Assembly (NCBI GenBank): GCA_024763115.1
Contig: JANTGB010000165.1
Location: 1 to 5,740, forward strand
DNA length: 5,740 bases
Direction: 5' to 3'
Source of the DNA: Desulfobulbaceae bacterium
GTDB lineage: Bacteria > Desulfobacterota > Desulfobulbia > Desulfobulbales > SURF-16
A program made the translations under genes and the position numbers. Under the pieces are notes generated by a model, which saw only the letters and a list, made by a program, of their open reading frames with translations, searched no databases and was not told the DNA's origin. Every line of letters starts with the position of its first letter. The first letter of the stretch is position 1. This document shows positions 1-5,740 of the stretch, piece after piece.

Positions 1-22
1 GCATTTTTTCTCAAATCAAGGC

Positions 23-81
23 ATTTTGAAAAAATAAGCGCAGTCATATAGTTGATATTACGAGCATTATTTTTTCAAAAT
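23..81. repeat. Perfect 15-bp AT-rich inverted repeat
   Basis: ATTTTGAAAAAATAA at 23-37 is the exact reverse complement of 67-81, separated by 29 nt. A further imperfect copy in the same orientation as the second arm lies at 1-16 (GCATTTTTTCTCAAAT against GCATTATTTTTTCAAAAT at 64-81). The stem is almost entirely A/T, so it is not a standard intrinsic terminator. It could be an operator, a weak bidirectional terminator of a gene upstream of the window, or the end of a small repetitive element. Confidence 0.7.
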
Positions 82-322
82 AACACAGAGTTGGGGATAA
101 AGGGCATTCTCGGACAGCCTCCTAGTTTCGGAACTGTTTACAGTCGGTTAATCCAGGGCGCTTATGCCGTTTACCGTCAAAGGTTTCGGTTGATTATCAA
201 AACGACCTTACTTTACTCTGTAATGTGGCGCAACCGCAATTTTTTCTTATTATTATTAATTCCGCTTTGCGCTATGTCGCTCTTTACGGTAGATTTGTCG
301 CATATCTTCAGCCAAATTAAAT

Positions 323-486
323 TAATTGTTAACTATTCAGCTGTACTTCATCTGCGTCCGATCAGTCTGTCTTACATAGCATCAGTATGCTGCGCCGGCC
401 TGTTCGGGCACAGCTAAAGCACATCTGCACAGTTGCATTCGGTGATTTTCGTTAATTTTCGGTTTCAAGCTGAATAGTTACAATTA
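323..486. repeat. Imperfect inverted repeat of about 20 bp flanking a 125-bp block
   Basis: The reverse complement of 323-342 (AGCTGAATAGTTAACAATTA) matches 468-486 (AGCTGAATAGTTACAATTA) with a single-base length difference. The arms enclose 343-467, which holds a small hairpin. The arms include the TGAATAGTTA core shared with other motif copies in this window. The arrangement resembles a small non-autonomous element, but no target-site duplication was identified. Confidence 0.55.
389..414 (-). other. GC-rich hairpin inside the inverted-repeat block
   Basis: GCTGCGCC (389-396) and GGCACAGC (407-414) can pair as an 8-bp stem around a 10-nt loop. On the minus strand the one imperfect position becomes a G-U wobble, so the stem would be continuous in a minus-strand RNA. 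No U-tract follows on either strand, so it is not called a terminator. Confidence 0.35.
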
Positions 487-573
487 CAGGGGTTAGCGAA
501 GTTATGACACTTACCCCATGAGTAGTTACGTTACCATAATATTAAGAATAACTTGCCCTGAGTGAACAGTTAC
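471..573 (+). repeat. Three degenerate copies of a TGAAYNGTTAC-like motif at 44-48 bp spacing
   Basis: Copies are TGAATAGTTAC (471-481), TGAGTAGTTAC (519-529) and TGAACAGTTAC (563-573), all on the plus strand with start-to-start distances of 48 and 44 bp. The last lies 14 nt before the PBP start codon and runs straight into the only Shine-Dalgarno-like AGG (574-576). They could be protein-binding sites or remnants of an intergenic repeat. Confidence 0.5.
535..540 (+). promoter_or_regulatory. Weak candidate -10 element for the operon
   Basis: CATAAT at 535-540 matches five of six bases of the TATAAT consensus and sits about 48 bp before the PBP start. The sequence at the expected -35 position (TTACCC, 511-516, 18-bp spacing) is a poor match. 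This is a guess from base pattern only. Confidence 0.2.
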
Positions 574-580
574 AGGCAAA
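554..580 (+). repeat. Left arm of an inverted repeat bracketing the operon
   Basis: The segment begins TGCCCTGAGTGAACAGTTAC and, aligned with the reverse complement of the region around 5641-5664 (TGCCCTGGTGAACGGTTAC), matches at about 22 of 26 positions with one single-base gap. It occupies the leader immediately before the PBP start codon, so it could influence translation initiation as well as marking an element boundary. Confidence 0.55.
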
Positions 581-587
581 ATTAACG

Positions 588-3500
588 ATGTTAAAAAAAA
601 TAATTTATTTCTTCCTGATTTCTTTTTTTCTTATCTGTCTGGTAGGCGGTGGAACTATCGTCCGGCTGGTTATTTATAATCCAGGTGATGCTGTCAGTCA
701 GGAAAATATTGCCAGATTATTGAGCATGGAAAGCCCGGTATTCTGCAGTGACGGTAAAGCCAAGATAGGGGTATTTTTTCAGGAAAATCATCGCCAGTAT
801 ATTCCCTACGAACGGCTGCCGAAAGTATTTGTTAATGCTATAGTGGCCTCGGAAGATCAAAAATTCTGGCATCATCACGGGGTGGATTTTCAGGGGCTTG
901 TCAGGGCAATGAAGGCCAATTTCAAGGCTGGTCGCATTGTCCAGGGCGGCAGCACGATTACCCAGCAGACTGCCAAAAATCTTTTCAAGCGCCGGAACCG
1001 CTCATATAAGGCCAAATTTATTGAATTAATTAATGCCTGGCGGCTGGAATATCATTATTCCAAGGAAAAAATTCTGGAATTTTATGCCAATCAATTTTTT
1101 GTCAGTGGTAACGGCCATGGCCTTGGGGTGGCAGCCCGGTATTATTTTGACAAATCCGTGGCAAAACTTGACCTCCTTGAAGCCGCTTTTATCGCCGGCA
1201 GCGTCAAACGGCCCAATTATTACAATCCTTTTATCTGGAAAAGCAGGGAAGAGAGGGATAGAGCGCGGCAACGAGCCAGAGAGCGGACGGATTATGTGCT
1301 GGGCCATATGTATAAACTCGGCATGATTAATCCCGAACAGTATCAACAGGCGATTAATCGGGAAATTCCCTTTAAACAGGGAAAGATGCAGTTTCCCTTG
1401 AACACTGTTATGGATATGGTCAAAGAGGGCATGGCTGACCCGAAGATTGAGACCGCTCTATTTGAACATGGAATTGATAACATAGCTACTGCTGGTTTAC
1501 GGGTGATCACCAGCATTGACAATGACCTGCAGCAGCAGATTTTAGCTGATCTCAAATATGAACTCTCCCGACTGGATGTCCGGTTACGCGGTTATGACCG
1601 GCGGATTTTGCAGAAAAGATACGCCGGTTTGCCCTTTGGCAGCAAAAAAAAGCCGGTAAAAGGCAATTTTCTTATAGGACGGGTTGTCGGGATTCACAAG
1701 AAAAACCCACTGGGCCTGGAGGTGGTTTTCGGTCAGGAAGATGCCCCGGATTCATTAAGAGGAATGGTTGACGCCAAAGGGCTGAGGCCCCTGGTTAATT
1801 CACTGGTTAAGTATGAAAAACAGCGCTGGTCCGAGGCAACCGACAAGGATCTTGTCCGTTTTCTGGAGCGGATTGAGCCTGGTGACCTGGTTTATGTCAG
1901 GATAAGGGAACACGATGCCCTGACCGGTGAATACTTTTTTGAACTACAGAAATATCCGGAATTGCAGGGAGCGGTTATTGCCATGCGTGACGGCATGATC
2001 AGGGCCATGGCCGGAGGCATGGAAAATTATTTTTATAACCGGGCGGTCATGGCCCGGCGGCCCATGGGCTCGGTCATCAAGCCTCTGGTCTACTGCGCGG
2101 CCCTGCAGCTGGGCTGGAACAGCATTGATCCTTTAAAAAATGTCCGGCAGATATTTCTTTATCAGAATGAGCCTTATTTCCCTCGCCCGGATCATGAAAG
2201 TCCTTTTCCCGAAGTCTCAATGAGCTGGGCCGGAGTCCATTCGGAAAATGTGGCCTCGGTCTGGCTGCTATATCATCTCTGTGATCATCTTTCTCCGGCC
2301 GAGTTTAAGGATCTGGTCTCTCATCTGGGTCTGGCCCGTAATCTCAACGAGTCTTATCCTCACTATAAAAGAAGGATCAGGGACCAACTCGGCATAGTGG
2401 TCAATGCTACTGCCCTAAAGCGAACAGCCTTTGCCGGGGCCGTGGCCGCTGCCGAGGCTGATCTGGTTTTTGCTTCCAGACAGGCGGAATGGGAACATCT
2501 GACTCTTATGCATTATGATGATAATTTTGAATATGAATTGGCTGATGATCATAAAAAGGAGACGGAAATCAGGCGGGAAATTTTGAAACAGTCATTTCTT
2601 CGCTTTGTCGAACTGCGGGAAGAAATAAAACTGTTAACCTGGGATTACAAATATAATCAGAAAAAGTTTATTGATAAGCTTTATTATCAACCACTGGGCG
2701 TTGAATTAGCGAAACTGGAGAAGGAAAAACTGTTGACTGCCGGTCGCTTTATCTATAGTGATATTTTCCCGGGCGGTGGCTGGCAGCCCGTGCGCCGCAG
2801 TGAGCTTACCCGGAGATTAGCCGTTTTGTCGGAGAATCAGCGGGTTTCTTTCTGGAATAATATCTTGATCGAAGGCAAGTTAAGCTCGGTTACTATTGAT
2901 CTTATTCGAGATTATGTTGACGATGAATATCATCAGCTGGCCGCCCCTCAGCCTTATTCACCTGAAATTCTTTATCGGATCAGGGATTTTCGAATCATGG
3001 TCGGCCTGGAATACCTGGCCGCCTTCTCCCGGGCGCTTGGGGTAAAAAGCCCTCTTGAACCGGTTTTGTCTTTTCCCCTCGGCTCAAATGTTATAACCCT
3101 GCTGGAAGCGACCAGAATGTATGAGGGAATAATTTTTGGTAAGATAACTCACCGGATTGACAGCAGAAGTGAAGGTGTTAATATTATAAGCCGGATTGAG
3201 TCGGCGGATGGAGAGATAATTTATCAGGCTGATCAGGAAACCAGAATAGAGGTTGACCCTCAGACTTCTCTGGCAATAACCGATATTTTGCGAAACGTTG
3301 TTAAGTTCGGCACTGCCGTATATGCCTCCCGGAATATTAAACTGCACAGTAACGACCCGGAAAAGGAAGAGTTGCTCTCCGGGCTGAATCTTACTGTGCC
3401 GGTGCTGGGAAAAACAGGGACAGCCAATCGTTTTACCAATGCCGCCTTTGTCGGGCTGATTCCCGGACGACGCGCCGGTGGAAACGGCGTGGTTCTACCG

Positions 3501-3914
3501 GGCGGCACTATGCTGGCAACCTATGTGGGCTTTGATGACAACAGTCCCATGGTAAGGAACAGCACTCATATAACCGGGGCTGCCGGAGCCCTGCCCCTGT
3601 GGAGCAAAATTGCCGATACTTTATTTGTTCAGCATGATTATGCCGCTGATATTGATTTAGTAGACTTAACTTTTTCCACCATTACCGAGCTGCCTCTGTG
3701 GTATCCTGATGTAGGACAGATTGAGGTTGCCGTCCAGACTGATAACGGGGGCCTGGTCATGGAAGATCAGGGGCATGCTGATTCAGATGATAAATCCCTT
3801 GCTCCGGTTATAACCTTCGGCCGGAAAGTTTCCGGCGGCAGAGTACGGCCTGCCAGACAATACAGGCCATTCTGGAAAATGAATAATTTGAATATGGACA
3901 GGGAAACATTATGA
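588..3914 (+). CDS. Class A penicillin-binding protein (PBP1A-like, GT51 + transpeptidase) with a large insertion
   Basis: Bifunctional peptidoglycan synthase: it polymerises lipid II into glycan strands and cross-links stem peptides in the periplasm. Visible in the 1108 residues: one N-terminal membrane anchor (about 5-29); a GT51 domain (about 65-240) with catalytic Glu89 in SEDQKFWHHHG, GGSTITQQ at 120-127, a probable second Glu146, KEKILEFYANQ at 159-169 and the RPNYYNP end motif at 208-214; a linker containing GLRVITSIDNDLQ (303-315); an OB-like segment (about 355-455); and a transpeptidase domain with nucleophile Ser495 (GSVIK), SEN at 552-554 and KTGT at 942-945. Both active sites look intact. 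E. coli PBP1A and PBP1B are about 850 residues; much of the excess is a segment of about 200 residues (near 600-800) between SEN and KTGT. The ATG at 588 is the only normal start between the in-frame TAA at 549-551 and the membrane anchor. The Shine-Dalgarno is weak (AGG 574-576, 11-nt spacer). The stop overlaps the next gene. The class A PBP assignment is near certain; orthology to mrcA/ponA is not claimed. Confidence 0.96.
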   Translation: MLKKIIYFFLISFFLICLVGGGTIVRLVIYNPGDAVSQENIARLLSMESPVFCSDGKAKIGVFFQENHRQYIPYERLPKVFVNAIVASEDQKFWHHHGVDFQGLVRAMKANFKAGRIVQGGSTITQQTAKNLFKRRNRSYKAKFIELINAWRLEYHYSKEKILEFYANQFFVSGNGHGLGVAARYYFDKSVAKLDLLEAAFIAGSVKRPNYYNPFIWKSREERDRARQRARERTDYVLGHMYKLGMINPEQYQQAINREIPFKQGKMQFPLNTVMDMVKEGMADPKIETALFEHGIDNIATAGLRVITSIDNDLQQQILADLKYELSRLDVRLRGYDRRILQKRYAGLPFGSKKKPVKGNFLIGRVVGIHKKNPLGLEVVFGQEDAPDSLRGMVDAKGLRPLVNSLVKYEKQRWSEATDKDLVRFLERIEPGDLVYVRIREHDALTGEYFFELQKYPELQGAVIAMRDGMIRAMAGGMENYFYNRAVMARRPMGSVIKPLVYCAALQLGWNSIDPLKNVRQIFLYQNEPYFPRPDHESPFPEVSMSWAGVHSENVASVWLLYHLCDHLSPAEFKDLVSHLGLARNLNESYPHYKRRIRDQLGIVVNATALKRTAFAGAVAAAEADLVFASRQAEWEHLTLMHYDDNFEYELADDHKKETEIRREILKQSFLRFVELREEIKLLTWDYKYNQKKFIDKLYYQPLGVELAKLEKEKLLTAGRFIYSDIFPGGGWQPVRRSELTRRLAVLSENQRVSFWNNILIEGKLSSVTIDLIRDYVDDEYHQLAAPQPYSPEILYRIRDFRIMVGLEYLAAFSRALGVKSPLEPVLSFPLGSNVITLLEATRMYEGIIFGKITHRIDSRSEGVNIISRIESADGEIIYQADQETRIEVDPQTSLAITDILRNVVKFGTAVYASRNIKLHSNDPEKEELLSGLNLTVPVLGKTGTANRFTNAAFVGLIPGRRAGGNGVVLPGGTMLATYVGFDDNSPMVRNSTHITGAAGALPLWSKIADTLFVQHDYAADIDLVDLTFSTITELPLWYPDVGQIEVAVQTDNGGLVMEDQGHADSDDKSLAPVITFGRKVSGGRVRPARQYRPFWKMNNLNMDRETL
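3900..3904 (+). promoter_or_regulatory. Shine-Dalgarno for the lipoprotein gene
   Basis: AGGGA ends 6 nt before the ATG at 3911 and lies within the last codons of the PBP gene. With the ATGA stop-start overlap it supports the chosen start and translational coupling of the two genes. It is clearly stronger than the site in front of the PBP gene. Confidence 0.75.
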
Positions 3915-5596
3915 AATTTATAAATAAAAAAATAATCAGATTGATATCAGGGCTGGTTGTCGGGGGCATGCTGCTGGCCGGTTGCGCTGATTCGCGAATT
4001 GGCGGTTTAATGACAGCCAAAAAGCATGTTCCCCTGCCTGATAGAGGCAGGCAGGATGTCCCGGCCCGGCCTATAGCCGAAGTGAAAAGAAAGGCTGCTG
4101 TCAGCCCGGAGAAAATGAAGCCCCGGCCCTTGCCGAAAAAAATAGAGATGTTACAGGTTGACACTGATTTTATTAAACAACGTTCTTCGGCATATCAGGA
4201 TGAACTGGAAAAATGGCGGAAAACCGTTTTCAGCAGGGAGAGGCCGCCTGAGGGATGGACTGAGTGTCTTGTTGCCTTAAAACGGATATCCGGACGTTAC
4301 CGCAAATTTCAGGATAAAATTAAAATGAATCGAACAGGGGTGACGACCCGGAATTATCAACAACTGTTGCAGGAGGATATTAATTTTCAGGCCAGTCCCT
4401 GTAATAGTCTTGCCCGGCCGACCACCAATGCTTTAAATTCCGCCGGCTGCCGGCAGCTTGAGGCAGCTTTACAACGTCGGAGCGCAGAAGGAAATTATCA
4501 GGAGGTCATATCCCTGTATGAGCAGTTGTCTGATTTTTCAGATGATGAAATTTCCCCGGAAATAATGAAATTTTATGCCCAGGCCCTGGTCAAAAGCGGT
4601 AATCCGGCAGCAGCGGCTGAGGTTTTAATCAAACTTGAAAAAAAATATGGCTCATATTCTCCCCGGCTTATGGGCCGACAGGCAGCCCGGTTGTTTCTGG
4701 CTGCCGGCAATACTAACGCGGCCGTAACAGAGTATGATAAGCTGCTTGCTTATTATGACTCTCTGCGGAAAGAAGAGCCTGTTATCAGGGAACAGCTTGA
4801 TTTTTTACGGAACCCGGAAGCGCATAGCCGGGAACTGAGCTGGTTTTCCGCAGTACTGCGTGGTTCTTTGCTTTTTAACGGCCGACATTTGTCCAGAGAA
4901 ATGATTCAAGCCATGACCGGCCTGAATAATTATTTCCCGGAGACGATTTATACGGAAAAGGCCGGAAAAATTTATACTTCATGTGAGGAGAGGATGCGGG
5001 ACTGGGTCGGCAGGCAGCTGGATCTGGTGGAAAAACTGGTTTCCGACAAACAGTTTGATCGGGCTCGCGAGGTATTGACTGTTGTCGGCAGCGGACCGCT
5101 GCCGGTTGATTTTGAGGAACAGGCAAGCCGGCTTGATCGGCGGATCAATATGAGCAGGGAGCAGGAGGAAGAAAGACGGCAGCAGCTTATCGCCCATGCC
5201 CGCAATGTTCAGTGGCAGGAAGGAATGAACCTGCTGGACAGTCGGCAGTATGATGAGGCTATCGCTGTTTTTACGGCTTTGCTTGAGGCGGATGACTACC
5301 GGGAAGAGGCGGAAAAGCAGATTTCCGCAGCAAAAAGACAGGCGGCCGTTGATTTGCGCAGGCAGGCAGCCGGATTGTTTATCAAGGCCGGAAAAACAGC
5401 TGATCCGCAGCTTAAGGGTGAATTTCTGCTGGAGGCCCGGCAGACGCTGCTGGAAATTTTAACAAAATATTCTCAGGTTGATATTATTGATAAGGTAAGA
5501 GAGAATCTTAAGGTCATTGAGGGAGATATTTTACAGCTTGATCCCGGTTTGCTGGAGCAGGAGCAGACTTCCCCGACAAATATGGATAAAACATAA
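3911..5596 (+). CDS. TPR-rich lipoprotein, candidate PBP activator (Lpo-like)
   Basis: Predicted lipoprotein of 561 residues. The signal peptide has basic residues (K6, K7, R10), a hydrophobic core (about 11-23) and lipobox LAGC with lipidated Cys25. Residue 26 is Ala, not Asp, which under the E. coli Lol rule favours the outer membrane. Residues about 38-78 form a Pro/Lys/Arg-rich, probably disordered linker. The rest is largely helical with TPR-like units near 187-207, 214-247, 251-283, 368-392 and 426-460, the last containing the typical phrase LLDSRQYDEAIAVF; a charged segment at 404-430 could be coiled coil. Four cysteines follow the lipobox (119, 164, 180, 358) and could form disulfides. 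The ATG overlaps the PBP stop (ATGA) and is preceded by AGGGA with a 6-nt spacer, so the genes are probably translationally coupled. Lipoprotein and TPR calls come from sequence. The activator role is inferred from tight linkage to a class A PBP and the known precedents LpoA and LpoP; a general envelope scaffold is the alternative. Confidence 0.9.
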   Translation: MKFINKKIIRLISGLVVGGMLLAGCADSRIGGLMTAKKHVPLPDRGRQDVPARPIAEVKRKAAVSPEKMKPRPLPKKIEMLQVDTDFIKQRSSAYQDELEKWRKTVFSRERPPEGWTECLVALKRISGRYRKFQDKIKMNRTGVTTRNYQQLLQEDINFQASPCNSLARPTTNALNSAGCRQLEAALQRRSAEGNYQEVISLYEQLSDFSDDEISPEIMKFYAQALVKSGNPAAAAEVLIKLEKKYGSYSPRLMGRQAARLFLAAGNTNAAVTEYDKLLAYYDSLRKEEPVIREQLDFLRNPEAHSRELSWFSAVLRGSLLFNGRHLSREMIQAMTGLNNYFPETIYTEKAGKIYTSCEERMRDWVGRQLDLVEKLVSDKQFDRAREVLTVVGSGPLPVDFEEQASRLDRRINMSREQEEERRQQLIAHARNVQWQEGMNLLDSRQYDEAIAVFTALLEADDYREEAEKQISAAKRQAAVDLRRQAAGLFIKAGKTADPQLKGEFLLEARQTLLEILTKYSQVDIIDKVRENLKVIEGDILQLDPGLLEQEQTSPTNMDKT

Positions 5597-5640
5597 CTGC
5601 CAACAGGGTGCCCGGGTATTCGGAGTCTGAGTTTACGATT

Positions 5641-5664
5641 TGTTTGTAACCGTTCACCAGGGCA
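5641..5664 (-). repeat. Right arm of the inverted repeat bracketing the operon
   Basis: On the minus strand this reads TGCCCTGGTGAACGGTTAC followed by AAACA, matching the left arm at 554-580 in inverted orientation. It starts 45 bp after the lipoprotein stop codon. GTGCCCGGG (5608-5616) and CCAGGGCAC (5657-5665) could also pair, with one mismatch, over a 40-nt loop, but no T-tract follows, so a terminator is not supported. Confidence 0.55.
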
Positions 5665-5687
5665 CAAAATTTACGATAACCTTCAGT

Positions 5688-5709
5688 CCTGTAAGTGTTT
5701 ACCAGTGCC
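5688..5709 (-). repeat. Second downstream motif copy, same orientation
   Basis: On the minus strand this reads GCACTGGTAAACACTTACAG, a degenerate copy of GCCCTGGTGAACGGTTACAA in the right arm. The two copies are exactly 45 bp apart, close to the 44-48 bp spacing of the upstream copies. Confidence 0.45.
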
Positions 5710-5740
5710 TTAGATTCGTTCGTTTGGGACTTCGAAGCAT

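Larger units (their letters stand above)
1..587. other. Long upstream non-coding region with several repeats
   Basis: No convincing gene is seen here. The longest open frame (52-417, plus) would need a TTG start without a ribosome binding site, has a composition like translated AT-rich DNA, and runs through inverted-repeat arms, so I treat it as chance. The region is AT-rich relative to the operon and contains the repeats listed separately. The promoter of the operon should lie here, most likely in the last 100 bp, but no strong sigma-70 match is visible. Confidence 0.6.
5597..5740. other. Downstream non-coding region
   Basis: No gene with a recognisable product is seen after the lipoprotein stop, and no intrinsic terminator with a T-tract. 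The region contains two minus-strand motif copies and the short direct repeat TTTACGAT (5632-5639 and 5670-5677). A minus-strand frame is open from the right edge to a stop at 5514-5516 but is not called as a gene. Confidence 0.5.

Noticed and set aside
52..417. Plus-strand frame of 121 codons with a hydrophobic middle stretch
   Set aside because: It needs a TTG start with no ribosome site, crosses the arms of two inverted repeats, and its hydrophobic run comes from a T-rich tract; no family resemblance is seen.
1026..1346. Open frames on both strands inside the GT51 part of the PBP gene
   Set aside because: They are shadows of a clearly conserved coding frame with intact GT51 motifs.
2040..2090. 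Extra residue in the transpeptidase nucleophile motif (RRPMGSVIKP rather than the RQPGSxFKP form)
   Set aside because: Ser495 and Lys498 are correctly spaced, and forms with a hydrophobic residue before GS are, as far as I recall, normal in some class A PBPs; not evidence of inactivation.
3808..4164. Minus-strand open frame of 118 codons across the PBP-lipoprotein junction
   Set aside because: Both plus-strand genes are well supported here; the frame spans their overlap and has no recognisable domain.
5608..5665. Possible terminator stem GTGCCCGGG / CCAGGGCAC
   Set aside because: The loop is 40 nt, there is a mismatch in the stem, and no T-tract follows; the pairing partly reflects the repeat copy.
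1..5740. CRISPR array, tRNA or rRNA genes, insertion sequence with transposase
   Set aside because: No regular identical repeats with spacers, no tRNA-like cloverleaf or rRNA sequence and no transposase-like protein were recognised.

Overview
The window holds one two-gene, plus-strand operon in an envelope-biogenesis context, with non-coding, repeat-bearing DNA on both sides. The first gene (588-3914) encodes a large bifunctional class A penicillin-binding protein (GT51 glycosyltransferase plus transpeptidase). The second (3911-5596) encodes a TPR-rich lipoprotein and overlaps the first by 4 bp (ATGA). The lipobox and the absence of an acidic residue after the lipid cysteine point to a diderm (Gram-negative) bacterium. 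The GT51 sequence style resembles PBPs I associate with Desulfobacterota/Desulfuromonadota, but that is an impression from memory and not a demonstrated assignment.

Layout: 1-587 is about 590 bp of AT-rich DNA with no convincing gene. It contains a perfect 15-bp inverted repeat (23-37/67-81), a second, slightly imperfect inverted repeat of about 20 bp (323-342/468-486) around a small hairpin (389-414), and several degenerate copies of a motif close to TGAAYNGTTAC. The PBP gene follows, then the lipoprotein gene. The last 144 bp (5597-5740) are non-coding as far as can be seen. They carry two more motif copies in the opposite orientation, so the operon is bracketed by inverted copies of the same element (554-580 and 5641-5664).

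How the genes may work together: the PBP would polymerise and cross-link peptidoglycan in the periplasm while anchored in the inner membrane. The lipoprotein, probably anchored in the outer membrane with a Pro/Lys/Arg-rich linker and TPR-like helices, is a good candidate for a dedicated activator or docking partner, analogous to LpoA or LpoP. The PBP has an extra segment of about 200 residues inside its transpeptidase domain, between the SxN and KTG motifs. This is the most distinctive protein feature here and a candidate docking site for the partner lipoprotein.
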